Shown here piece by piece: positions 1 through 8,182 of a stretch of DNA of 64,000 nucleotides. Position 1 is the stretch's first letter; the number at the start of each line of letters is the position of its first letter. Source of the stretch: Marinifilum sp965230805 (GTDB lineage: Bacteria > Bacteroidota > Bacteroidia > Bacteroidales > Marinifilaceae); contig NZ_OZ246019.1 of NCBI RefSeq assembly GCF_965230805.1, forward strand, positions 806,001-870,000, read 5' to 3'. Below the pieces are notes generated by a model that worked only from the letters and a program-made list of their open reading frames with translations, ran no database searches and was not told where the DNA came from. A program made the position numbers and the translations under genes.

Positions 1-36
1 TTGTATCTTAATTCAGTCAAAATAAAAATCACAAAT

Positions 37-837
37 ATGCAACAAGAACTTTTTAACGAACTTTGGAAAAGATATACGGCTCAGAATCCATCTGCTCAAG
101 CCATTCATGATTTATTCACAGATGAAGGAGAAGTGGTTATAAACGATCATGTGGCATTTCGTACTTTTGATGATCCCAGGATGAACATCCAGGTATTGGC
201 AAAGAAATTTTTAAAGGCAGGATATGAATATTCTGGCGAATACAAATTTGAGGACAAGCATTTAAATGCAGTTCATCTAGAACATCCCACCGAAGAGGCT
301 CCAAGGGTTTTTATTTCAGAATTAATTCTAGCTGAATTTTCAGTTGAGTTTCAGAATATCATTAAAAACCGATTGAACTCAATAGGAAATGCCTATTATT
401 CCGATCCCGATTTGATATTTAAAGGCAGTGTTTGGGAAAAACCCTCTTTCGAGATTTACCAAAAGCTCAGAAAAGAATCAGAATATGGCGCTTGGCTATA
501 TGTTCATGGATTTAGAGTAAACCACTTTACCGTTAGTATTAATGCTTTAAAAAAGTATGATACCATTGAGAAAGTAAATCAGTTTTTAAAAGACAACGGA
601 TATCCAATGAACACCTCCGGTGGAGAGATTAAAGGCTCGCCGGAAGTATTCCTGCAACAATCTTCAACCCTTTCTGAAATTATTAAGGTAGAATTTGAGG
701 AAGGAGTTTACGATATCCCAGCTTGTTTTTATGAGTTTGCCATACGACATACAAATGAATCAGGCGAACTGTTCACTGGATTTATAGCAGCAAATGCCAA
801 TAAGATTTTCGATAGCACAAACTTTCGAAAAGCATAA
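37..837 (+). CDS. DUF1338 family protein (2-oxoadipate dioxygenase/decarboxylase-like)
   Basis: A 266-residue protein of the DUF1338 family. Its characterised members (HglS/YdcJ type) are Fe(II) enzymes that convert 2-oxoadipate to D-2-hydroxyglutarate in lysine catabolism. The family's metal-binding triad is visible: His in NDHVAFRTF (about residue 38), His in VNHFTVSI (about 163) and Glu in FYEFAIR (about 233). I start at the ATG at 37 because the frame upstream of it only offers a TTG at the window edge and the family begins near MQQELFNELW. It is cytosolic (no signal peptide) and stands alone, followed by its own terminator. The exact substrate in this organism is not certain; the family call is. 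Confidence 0.85.
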   Translation: MQQELFNELWKRYTAQNPSAQAIHDLFTDEGEVVINDHVAFRTFDDPRMNIQVLAKKFLKAGYEYSGEYKFEDKHLNAVHLEHPTEEAPRVFISELILAEFSVEFQNIIKNRLNSIGNAYYSDPDLIFKGSVWEKPSFEIYQKLRKESEYGAWLYVHGFRVNHFTVSINALKKYDTIEKVNQFLKDNGYPMNTSGGEIKGSPEVFLQQSSTLSEIIKVEFEEGVYDIPACFYEFAIRHTNESGELFTGFIAANANKIFDSTNFRKA

Positions 838-860
838 TTCATCAAGCACGAATATCACAA

Positions 861-897
861 AGCAAAATCAAATTAAGGATTTTGCTTTTTTATTTTA
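861..897 (+). terminator. Rho-independent terminator
   Basis: AGCAAAATC (861-869) pairs perfectly with GATTTTGCT (878-886) across an 8-base loop and is followed by a T-rich run. It lies 24 bases after the stop of the DUF1338 gene. Confidence 0.8.
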
Positions 898-936
898 ATC
901 CCACAAAAGACACTAGATATTAAAACACTATAATAC

Positions 937-944
937 TATCTTTG
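937..944 (+). promoter_or_regulatory. Bacteroidota -7 promoter element upstream of the M1 peptidase
   Basis: TATCTTTG matches the Bacteroidota -7 consensus TAnnTTTG and lies 26 bases before the ATG at 970. No convincing -33 TTG is visible at the expected distance, so this is a motif match only. Confidence 0.45.
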
Positions 945-969
945 TGCAGATAATCTAACACCCCAAAAA

Positions 970-3522
970 ATGAACAAACAACTAACACTATTGGTTCTTA
1001 TTTGTGCCATTTTATCAGCATGTAGTAAGGATCAACCCATCCCTGTTGAGACAGGTGTATCTAAAACTCTTGCTGATTTCCGACAAAAGAACATTACCAA
1101 TTTGGAATATCAACTACAGTTTGATATCCCGGAAGGAAAATCAGAAGAAATTCCCGGTAAAAACAAAATTACTTTTGATTTAAAATCGACTAATCAGGAT
1201 CTTCAGATAGATTTTCGTGAAAATGCTGAGTTTATAAAATCAGTGAAAACAAATGGTAAAGAATCAAATTATTCTTTCGAATCGGAGCATGTTATTATTC
1301 CCAAAGAGGAATTAAAAGAAGGTCGGAATAAAATCGAACTTGAATTCATAACCGGAAATACTTCCTTAAACCGAAATGATGAATTCTTGTACACCTTATT
1401 TGTACCCGATAGAGCGCGAACTGCATTTCCATGTTTCGATCAGCCTAATTTAAAAGCCAAATTTGAACTTAGCTTAAGTGTTCCTTCTCATTGGAAAGCC
1501 ATGGGCAATGGTAAACTAAATCAAACCAAAGAAAAAGGAGAAAGAAGCATTTATGAGTTTGCCAAAACCAAGCCTCTACCAACCTATTTGTTTTCTTTTG
1601 TTGCCGGTAAGTTCGAAACAATTACTCGTGAGCACAATGGCCGAAAACATACCATGTATCATCGCGAAACAGATCCTGAAAAATTAGCCAACAATACCGA
1701 TGAGATATTCAGAATGCTATTTGAGGCGTTGGATTGGCTGGAAGAATACACCAATGTTCCGTATCCTTTTGCAAAATATGATATTGTTGTGATTCCATCC
1801 TTCCAATATGGAGGAATGGAACATACTGGTGCAACTTTGTATAATGCATCACGCATGTTTTTGGATAAAAATGCAACTAAAAACCGTTTATTGGCTCGTG
1901 CAAATTTAATTGCTCACGAAACGTCACACATGTGGTTTGGCGATTTGGTAACCATGAAATGGTTCGATCAGGTATGGCTGAAAGAGATATTTGCAAATTT
2001 CCTTGCCGATAAAATTACCAACCCAAGTTTTGCAGATATGAACCACGATTTAAAGTTCCAGATGGCTCATTTCCCAAGATCTTACAGCGTTGACAGAACC
2101 TCGGGATCTAATCCAATCAACCAGGTACTACCAAATTTAAAAGATGCAGGAACCATGTATGGTGGCATTATCTATCACAAATCTCCAATTGTGATGAACA
2201 TGCTGGAGAATATCATCGGAAAAGATGCTTTGAAAAAAGGATTACAAATCTACATGAAGAACTATGCCTATGGCAATGCCAGCTGGGAAGACTTGATTGC
2301 CATTTTAGACGCTTCAACTCCATTTGATTTAACACAATGGAGCAAGGTTTGGTTCGACAAGGCAGGAAGACCTCAGCTAAGTGCAAATATCAGTGTTAAA
2401 GATGATAAAATTGCTGAGCTTAAAATCACTCAAAAAGATGCCAATGGAAATGATGGTGACTGGACACAGGATTTGCATCTATTTTTTGGATACAAAAATG
2501 AAAGTAAAAGGGTTGATGTAAAAATGGACAAAGCTGAAGTTCTGGTTGAGGAAGCAAAAGGATTGGATGTACCTGAATTCATTATCCCAAATGCCAAAGG
2601 TGATGCCTATGGCTTTTTTAGATTAGATGAAATTACCAAACAATACCTATTAAAGAATCTTGATGGTATAAAAGATGATTTGGTAAGAGGTATTGCATTA
2701 ATCAATCTATATGAAAATTTACGGGAAGGATTTGTGAACGGAAATGAATTCGTATTGGCAATTGAGAAGCATATTTCAATGGAAGAAAACAGTTTGAACC
2801 TAGAGCGCATGCTATCCTATCTTAAATCGGCATATTGGATTGATCTTAGCCCTGTTGAAAGAAAGAAAATTGGCAAGCAACTGGAAGATACACTGTGGAT
2901 AAGACTGAGCAATGAAAAGAGTATGAGTAAAAAGTCGAGCTTGTATTCGGCACTAAGCAGCATTGCAGAAACACCAGAAAGATTATCACAACTTTATAAA
3001 GTTTGGAAAGAAGAAATAGCAATTGGTGGCTTTAGTTTATCGGAAACCAAAGCAACTGCCTTGGCTTGCAATCTGGCGATTAAAATGCCCGAAAAAGCAG
3101 AAGAATTAATCCAAACACAAAGCAAGAGGATCAAAAACCCTGATCGTAGAAAGAAAATGAACTACCTTGCTCCCAGCCTTTCTGCAGACCCTCAAGTTCG
3201 CAAAGCATTTTTTGAGAGTCTGAAAAATGAAGAAAACAGACAGATTGAGCGTTGGACTTTGGAAGGATTAAGGTATTTGAACCATCCTTTGAGAGAACAA
3301 GAATCTTTAATTTATTTGCCACAAGCCCTTGAATTGTTGCAAGAAATTCAGGTAACAGGAGATATTTTCTTCCCATACAATTGGTTAAGCGCAAGCTACA
3401 GCGGACTACAATCTAAAGAAGCAGGTGATATTACGCGTAAGTTTTTTGAAGAAAGACCTGATTATCCTGAGAATCTGAAATTGAAAATATTACAGACAGC
3501 AGATGTTGTATTGAAGAAGTAG
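970..3522 (+). CDS. M1 family zinc aminopeptidase, lipoprotein
   Basis: An 850-residue gluzincin aminopeptidase of the M1 family, which removes N-terminal amino acids from peptides. The zinc site is intact: HETSH at residues 316-320 with the third ligand Glu339 in WLKEIFANF, the usual HExxH-x18-E spacing. The substrate-binding GxMEN loop is present in altered form as GGMEH (281-285). The N-terminus carries a lipoprotein signal (lipobox LSAC, Cys about 18), so it is probably periplasmic or on the inner leaflet of the outer membrane. The N-terminal saddle domain, catalytic domain and a long alpha-helical C-terminal half fit the family's full length. It is monocistronic, with a promoter motif in front and a terminator behind. 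Confidence 0.92.
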   Translation: MNKQLTLLVLICAILSACSKDQPIPVETGVSKTLADFRQKNITNLEYQLQFDIPEGKSEEIPGKNKITFDLKSTNQDLQIDFRENAEFIKSVKTNGKESNYSFESEHVIIPKEELKEGRNKIELEFITGNTSLNRNDEFLYTLFVPDRARTAFPCFDQPNLKAKFELSLSVPSHWKAMGNGKLNQTKEKGERSIYEFAKTKPLPTYLFSFVAGKFETITREHNGRKHTMYHRETDPEKLANNTDEIFRMLFEALDWLEEYTNVPYPFAKYDIVVIPSFQYGGMEHTGATLYNASRMFLDKNATKNRLLARANLIAHETSHMWFGDLVTMKWFDQVWLKEIFANFLADKITNPSFADMNHDLKFQMAHFPRSYSVDRTSGSNPINQVLPNLKDAGTMYGGIIYHKSPIVMNMLENIIGKDALKKGLQIYMKNYAYGNASWEDLIAILDASTPFDLTQWSKVWFDKAGRPQLSANISVKDDKIAELKITQKDANGNDGDWTQDLHLFFGYKNESKRVDVKMDKAEVLVEEAKGLDVPEFIIPNAKGDAYGFFRLDEITKQYLLKNLDGIKDDLVRGIALINLYENLREGFVNGNEFVLAIEKHISMEENSLNLERMLSYLKSAYWIDLSPVERKKIGKQLEDTLWIRLSNEKSMSKKSSLYSALSSIAETPERLSQLYKVWKEEIAIGGFSLSETKATALACNLAIKMPEKAEELIQTQSKRIKNPDRRKKMNYLAPSLSADPQVRKAFFESLKNEENRQIERWTLEGLRYLNHPLREQESLIYLPQALELLQEIQVTGDIFFPYNWLSASYSGLQSKEAGDITRKFFEERPDYPENLKLKILQTADVVLKK

Positions 3523-3546
3523 AATGAATATCTTAAAATAAACAGT

Positions 3547-3578
3547 GAGGGTGTCCAAAAAATGGATTCCCTCTTTTT
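3547..3578 (+). terminator. Rho-independent terminator of the M1 peptidase gene
   Basis: GAGGG (3547-3551) pairs with CCCTC (3569-3573), with an inner TCC/GGA pairing, followed directly by TTTTT. Confidence 0.75.
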
Positions 3579-3680
3579 GTTTAGTAAAGAAAACCTTCAG
3601 GCAATAACTCTGAGGTAAAAAGTACCAATTAACAGGGCTTTTGTAATAAGTAAATTTGATTATCAATACAGAAGGTTAAT

Positions 3681-3770
3681 ACCTACGAGGGTCTGTCGTA
3701 AGTACCTACAAGGGTCTGTCGTAAGTACCTACGAGGGCCTGTCGTAGGTACCTACGAGAGGCTCCCACGA
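3681..3770. repeat. 23-bp tandem repeat, about four copies
   Basis: Units start with ACCTAC at 3681, 3704, 3727 and 3750, an exact 23-base spacing. The first three are near identical (ACCTACGAGGGTCTGTCGTA plus 3 bases) and the fourth is degenerate. Each unit contains CGTAGG/CCTACG-like inverted halves, so the array can fold. It lies in the 3579-3974 intergenic stretch, which holds nothing else except a short degenerate copy of a sequence also seen near 36610. Confidence 0.85.
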
Positions 3771-3974
3771 AAAACCCGGATAGCGATAAAACTATCCGGA
3801 TTGTTTTGAATAATCACCTTATAGGTTGTAAAGCATTGATTACCAACCCAAGTAAAAGCATCAAAAGTCTTTGAAATTGCAAGGCATGAAAAAGAGAATT
3901 AAATATCAATCATTTTGATTTTGCGGCTTACATCTGACAAATGGAATAAAATTATAAACAGATGAAATGATCTA

Positions 3975-4427
3975 TTAAAATTTCTGTATCACCAAAACCC
4001 CGGCAAGTATTAATAAAACACCAAATATTCGACCCCAATTAACAGGTTGCACCTGAATCCCTAACAATCCAAAATGATCAATCACCAAAGAAAAGGCCAA
4101 TTGCCCCAATATGATTAAAGCAAAACTTAAGGCTGACCCCAATCGGGGTACCAAAAAAATGATGGATGATACAAACACAGCTCCTATTGATCCACCGATC
4201 CAAGCATACAAAGGAGCTTCCTTGGCAGCTTGCAACAAATTATTCGGTGTTCGCATACCCAGCACCACAACAAGCAAGATACACCCTCCTACCACAAAGT
4301 TTACCAATGCAGCCATTAAGGGAGCTTTAAGGAAGGAACCCAACTTGGCATTCAAACTTGCTTGTATTGGCATTAAACATCCCAATAAAAAAACCCATAT
4401 CATCAGAAAATATCTCATAGCTTTCAT
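3975..4427 (-). CDS. DMT-superfamily transporter, YdcZ (DUF606) type
   Basis: A 150-residue integral membrane protein with about five hydrophobic helices and almost no loops, the size and pattern of the YdcZ/DUF606 branch of the drug/metabolite transporter superfamily. The start (MKAMRYFLMIWVFLLG, then MPIQASLNAKLG) is characteristic: family members carry a Q-x-x-x-N/K-L-G motif at the end of helix 1. Such proteins act as half-size inner-membrane transporters that probably dimerise; the substrate is unknown. It stands alone, opposite in orientation to the peptidase gene. Confidence 0.8.
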   Translation of the reverse strand: MKAMRYFLMIWVFLLGCLMPIQASLNAKLGSFLKAPLMAALVNFVVGGCILLVVVLGMRTPNNLLQAAKEAPLYAWIGGSIGAVFVSSIIFLVPRLGSALSFALIILGQLAFSLVIDHFGLLGIQVQPVNWGRIFGVLLILAGVLVIQKF

Positions 4428-4515
4428 TTTCCTGTAAAAATAATTAAATCTACGAGCTATGTCTGTCTAAATTATACCTGTTTTATTATGAGTTCAAGCT
4501 TAAATCGGAATGCTA

Positions 4516-5229
4516 CTATTGTTTCATAGGTACTTCCATTAATAGGATTTTTGAGCCTTTTTCAGCCTTAATCTCTATGGCCGAAGTTTCCCAAACACCC
4601 ATTCCATCGCGTGCCTGTAATTCCTGATTTCCAAGCATAGCATTCCCCTCAATTACAAAAGCATAAACACCATTATCTTTTGAATGCAGCTGATAAGAAC
4701 AGGTAGTAGTATCGTTAAATTCACCCAAACTAAACCATGCATCTTGATGAATCCAAACTCCCTGATCGCTTGCCGAGGGTGATAAGATTTGATTCAACTG
4801 ATTCTGCTTGGATATGTCAGCAATAGAAATCTGATGGTATCTGGGTTCCACTGCTTGTTTGTTTGGAATAATCCAAATCTGAAGAAATTTTACTTCCTGA
4901 TCATGGTTTTTATTGTATTCGCTGTGATAAACACCTGTTCCCGCACTCATCAGCTGAATGTCTCCGGCTTTAATCCTTGCGATATTGCCCATACTATCTT
5001 TATGTTCCAATTCGCCTTCTAAGGGAATTGAAATGATCTCCATATTTTCATGCGGATGCGTTCCAAATCCCTTTCCGCCAGCAACACTGTCGTCGTTAAT
5101 CACTCTTAAAACTCCAAATTGCATTCTTTCGGGATTATAATAGTTCGCAAAACTAAAAGTATGGTAAGAGTTTAACCATCCATGACTGGCATGTCCTCTG
5201 GTGTTGGCTTTGTGCAGTACTGTTTTCAT
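4516..5229 (-). CDS. Pirin family protein
   Basis: A 237-residue bicupin of the pirin family. The N-terminal cupin metal site is visible in FGTHPHENMEIISIPLEG and GVYHSEYN (two His, one Glu, one His), as in E. coli YhhW, which has quercetin 2,3-dioxygenase activity in vitro. The N-terminal GHASHGWLNSYHTFSFANYY motif is diagnostic. The C-terminal cupin lacks metal ligands, as is usual. It is cytosolic and single; its physiological role is unknown in most bacteria. Confidence 0.92.
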   Translation of the reverse strand: MKTVLHKANTRGHASHGWLNSYHTFSFANYYNPERMQFGVLRVINDDSVAGGKGFGTHPHENMEIISIPLEGELEHKDSMGNIARIKAGDIQLMSAGTGVYHSEYNKNHDQEVKFLQIWIIPNKQAVEPRYHQISIADISKQNQLNQILSPSASDQGVWIHQDAWFSLGEFNDTTTCSYQLHSKDNGVYAFVIEGNAMLGNQELQARDGMGVWETSAIEIKAEKGSKILLMEVPMKQ

Positions 5230-5360
5230 TGCTTCAAATTTTTATTGTTATATTCAATCAACAAACAAGATCCTTTAAATGTTCGCTTTTAAAAATATGA
5301 CTAATCATATCGATAAAGAGTCAATTCCTGAAAGCTTTTAGTAAAATAACAAATCCTTCC

Positions 5361-5625
5361 AGTATTATTTGGCATCATTGGAAAAAGCCTGAAGAAAAAA
5401 GGAAAAACCTGATTCGTTTAGGAGTAAAACAAGGTAAAGCTTATGCATGGTCTGGTACTCGTATGGGAAGGTTGGGCAATTGCTCAGATTCCTATTCTTG
5501 GAAGTACAATTACTCTTGATCGATTGAAGATGCGGGGCTACGAATCAATGCTTGATGCCCACAAGAACATTTCCCCACAATTTAACGAACCGCTGTATAC
5601 GAGGCTCGTGCATACCGTGGTGTGA
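5361..5625 (+). pseudogene. Group II intron-encoded reverse transcriptase/maturase, 3' remnant with frameshift
   Basis: Only the C-terminal end of an intron maturase survives. In one frame, 5361 onward reads WHHWKKPEEKRKNLIRLG and then GKAYAWSGTRMG; the sequence then continues in another frame as GWAIAQIPILGSTITLDRL, GYESMLD and NEPLYTRLVHTVV to the stop at 5625. These are the conserved maturase C-terminal blocks (the KxRxRNLIRLG and AYxWxxTRxGxW motifs), so one frameshift near 5460 breaks them. The reverse transcriptase domains and the intron 5' end are absent; sequence from 5230 to about 5360 shows nothing recognisable. It is immediately followed by the intron's structural domains. Confidence 0.8.
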
Positions 5626-5669
5626 GAGGTTCTCCGCTAGGCTAATGGCCTAGCGGCTGCCTACTCGAT
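5587..5669 (+). ncRNA. Group II intron domains V and VI (3' end of a decayed intron)
   Basis: Domain V is recognisable as a GAACCGCTGTATACGA strand pairing with TCGTGCATACCGTGG. Domain VI follows: CCGCTAGGC (5634-5642) pairs perfectly with GCCTAGCGG (5648-5656), and the basal GAGAGG/CCTACTC pairing leaves a candidate branch-point A at about 5663. The intron ends near 5669 (CTACTCGAT). The exon that follows, TAGCGGTTGTTATT, is the arm of the cassette carrying the next gene, so the intron sits in what would be that cassette array's next recombination site. No catalytic 5' half exists in the window. Confidence 0.78.
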
Positions 5670-6873
5670 TAGCGGTTGTTATTACTGGTTTCAAGTTAAA
5701 ATTAAGTTCAATCAATTCATTACTTCTTTTAACTCTTAAATTAACTTCATCTGTTTTCTTAAAAAATGATTCTTGTCTTTCGTAGTTTATTTCTTCAACA
5801 CTTATACCGTTCACAGAAAGGATTTTATCATCTATCATTAATCCACTTTTCTCAGCTGTCGAAGATGAATAAAGACCTGTAACAATCCAAGATTTTAATG
5901 TTTGACCTCTGTCAATAAAAGAAAAGCCTAATCTTGATGATTCAAATATATCTTTATACTTTTTATTAGGTCGCAAATACAAATCGTTATTGATAAAGTC
6001 AATGTAAACATCAAAACGTTCATAAATTTCATTCCCCAATAAACCTAAATGTTTTTCCGATGCCATAGCTCCAGAAGTATCAACACTACAATCCATTACT
6101 ACATTGCTAAAACTAAAGTTCCCAATATTTAGTTGGCTTGCAAAAAAGTCATAGCTTGAAGATTCTCCACCAATTCCGCCATACTTAGTAAAGTATGCAA
6201 CTTTATCCTCAATTTTGTCCTGAAGTTTATATTTATCTGAAACGAAACTTGTAAGACTTACTGTTCCTCCTGAACCAAAATCTAATTGATATTCTCCCGA
6301 TATATTAATAGAATCATTAACGATTACTTCAAGCGGTATGTACAATCGATTATCCCTTTTTGTCAATTCTATTTTAGACCAGCCTTGAAGATTAATAGAG
6401 TCAATACTTGAGTAAATTTTCATATACTCATTTTCATAGTTGATTTCCAAAATTGAGTTATAAAAGTATTCCATTCCCAAAATACCATCAGCTATATCTC
6501 CAAGTATCGGTTTTAATTGAAGAACTGGCACAATTGAAGTTTTATAAAGGTTCGAACCAAAACTGAACTCAACAGTATCTACAACAACCTCTACTTTCTG
6601 TGGTGTACTTCCTGCTCCTGGTAAATCAGCAGTAAAGGTATTTTCATATTTAAAACCATTTTCTGCATAATATGTACTATCATAATACAAATTCGAGCCA
6701 CCAGTATCAAATACATAGTTTCCTTTTATACTATCTGCTTCACCTTTAATATATAAATGTCCTTTATAAGCAATTGGGAATGCACCTTTGGGAATTTCAT
6801 TGTCTTTTTTTTGTTTACAACTTACAAAAATCAAAAGTCCAATGAGGAATGCTATTACTAATCTATGTCTCAT
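5650..6873 (-). CDS. Aspartyl protease-like lipoprotein with C-terminal PDZ domain (cassette gene)
   Basis: A 407-residue exported protein. It has a lipoprotein signal (lipobox FVSC, Cys about 19) and two retropepsin-type lobes: YVFDTGGSN (about residue 55) carries the DTG active-site triad, and YQLDFGSGG (about 195) is the second, with DFG-S in place of DTG. A PDZ-like domain follows (about 320-395, GLMIDDKILSVNGISVEEI). It is probably periplasmic or outer-membrane anchored; it resembles the aspartyl protease family proteins common in Bacteroidota. The last residues (about RVGSR) and the stop codon are encoded inside group II intron domain VI, so the true C-terminus was altered by the intron. 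It is bracketed by the matching arms TAGCGGTTGTTATT (5670) and AATAACCGCTAAC (6892). Confidence 0.8.
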   Translation of the reverse strand: MRHRLVIAFLIGLLIFVSCKQKKDNEIPKGAFPIAYKGHLYIKGEADSIKGNYVFDTGGSNLYYDSTYYAENGFKYENTFTADLPGAGSTPQKVEVVVDTVEFSFGSNLYKTSIVPVLQLKPILGDIADGILGMEYFYNSILEINYENEYMKIYSSIDSINLQGWSKIELTKRDNRLYIPLEVIVNDSINISGEYQLDFGSGGTVSLTSFVSDKYKLQDKIEDKVAYFTKYGGIGGESSSYDFFASQLNIGNFSFSNVVMDCSVDTSGAMASEKHLGLLGNEIYERFDVYIDFINNDLYLRPNKKYKDIFESSRLGFSFIDRGQTLKSWIVTGLYSSSTAEKSGLMIDDKILSVNGISVEEINYERQESFFKKTDEVNLRVKRSNELIELNFNLKPVITTANRVGSR

Positions 6874-6901
6874 ATCTGTGTGTCTTCTTTTAATAACCGC
6901 T

Positions 6902-7087
6902 AACGTTTGGCTAGATGAAGCGTATGGCGATTTTACGAATCAAACCTTCCAAAACCCCACTGAGCCAAATCTTTTATTTGTTTTTAACTTTTCATTATTA
7001 AAGCCAAATCAAAGATTTGGCGGTGTTCAGTTACCTTGCTTAACCTCCAAGTGCTCACGAACGCCATATGCTTTATACTAGTGTGTT
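6902..7087. other. attC-like cassette site 1, class A (186 bp)
   Basis: Runs from AAC at 6902 to GTT at 7085. The outer arms GAAGCGTATGGCG and CGCCATATGCTTTA pair; an inner hairpin GCCAAATC/GATTTGGC lies near 7010-7022. On the minus strand the site ends CG|TT. Its right end GTTGTAGTGC matches, inverted, the left end of site 2 across the intervening gene. Confidence 0.75.
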
Positions 7088-7102
7088 GTAGTGCGTTTTT
7101 TA

Positions 7103-7858
7103 TTAATTCCATAGCCTTAACATGAAAGGTTTTATTATTTCTAATTTTCCATTTACACTTTCTAATGGAATTATTTCAGTACTTGTAAAATTTATTTTCT
7201 CGTCAGTCTCACTATTTCTAAACCCGATTATTTTTATTGACTTAATCTTTCCAAAACTCGACACTACTCTTATTTTTGTTTCTGGACAGTAGTATCCAAC
7301 ATGTCCTTCATATTGTATGGCTTCCGCCATAACTTCTTTTTTTAAATCTACTGATGTTAACTCAACATCAAATGTTCGTTCGGGTGATTTTGTAAATCGG
7401 ACATTATATGTTTCGTCATTATCAAAGTAATACCAACAATTTATTTCTTCAATCGTTGGCTTATAGATGTATGAACCAATTCCTAATATTAATAATACTG
7501 CAATTAAAATAAGTTTCTTATAGAGCTTATTTATAAACTTGCTCTCAATTTTAACTGAGAATAAAAGTCCAGCACCTAATACAAATGGAATTAAGCCTAT
7601 TAACATTTTTTCATAATTGCTTGGGTCAAAAAGAATTATAAATCCAATTGTTTCAGCACTAAAAATAATCCACAAGCAAGCGGTAATAAAGAAAATTATT
7701 CCTGATTTTACACTTTTAATAATCCCCATTACAATTGCCAAAATTGTCAATATTGTCAAGAAAGGAAAGTCAAGTCCAATTGAAAACAATTTGGAATATG
7801 CTATCAGTAATCCCCATAAGACTAATATAATTGATAAGATATATTTCAGAATTTTCAT
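7103..7858 (-). CDS. Hypothetical membrane protein (cassette gene)
   Basis: A 251-residue protein from the ATG at 7858; an in-frame upstream start at 7897 lies in the cassette end and is less likely. About five hydrophobic helices fill the N-terminal half (MKILKYILSIILVLWGLL, then segments to about residue 145). The C-terminal half is soluble, beta-rich and contains CWYYFDNDETYNV and a CPETKIRVVSSFGKIKSI strand pair. I recognise no family. It is the only gene of its cassette, which is bounded by GTTGTAGTGC (7085) and GCACTACAAC (7901). Confidence 0.6.
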   Translation of the reverse strand: MKILKYILSIILVLWGLLIAYSKLFSIGLDFPFLTILTILAIVMGIIKSVKSGIIFFITACLWIIFSAETIGFIILFDPSNYEKMLIGLIPFVLGAGLLFSVKIESKFINKLYKKLILIAVLLILGIGSYIYKPTIEEINCWYYFDNDETYNVRFTKSPERTFDVELTSVDLKKEVMAEAIQYEGHVGYYCPETKIRVVSSFGKIKSIKIIGFRNSETDEKINFTSTEIIPLESVNGKLEIIKPFMLRLWN

Positions 7859-8182
7859 ATACTTAACTTTATTCTTGTATAATGTTACGTTACGCAAAAT
7901 GCACTACAACGGACGCGGCTATGAAGCATAAATGAATTTTAACCAGAAAATACTTCCAAACTTCACTAAGCCAAACGTTGTATTTGTTTTTATCTTTTTT
8001 ATTTCAAAAGCCAAATCAACGATTTGGCGCTGCTCATCGAAGCTGCGAACCAACCAAAATGAGGCAACTAACTTATGCTTTATTAGCCTTTGTGCCTGTT
8101 GCACAACTCTTGATAACTTGTTTATAAAACTAACAATAATAACTTTACTTAGCAATGATAATAGCTTAACTTGTAAATAAAA

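Noticed and set aside
1..36. Longer N-terminus of the DUF1338 protein from the TTG at position 1
   Set aside because: The family starts at the ATG at 37 and the extra residues look like leader sequence.
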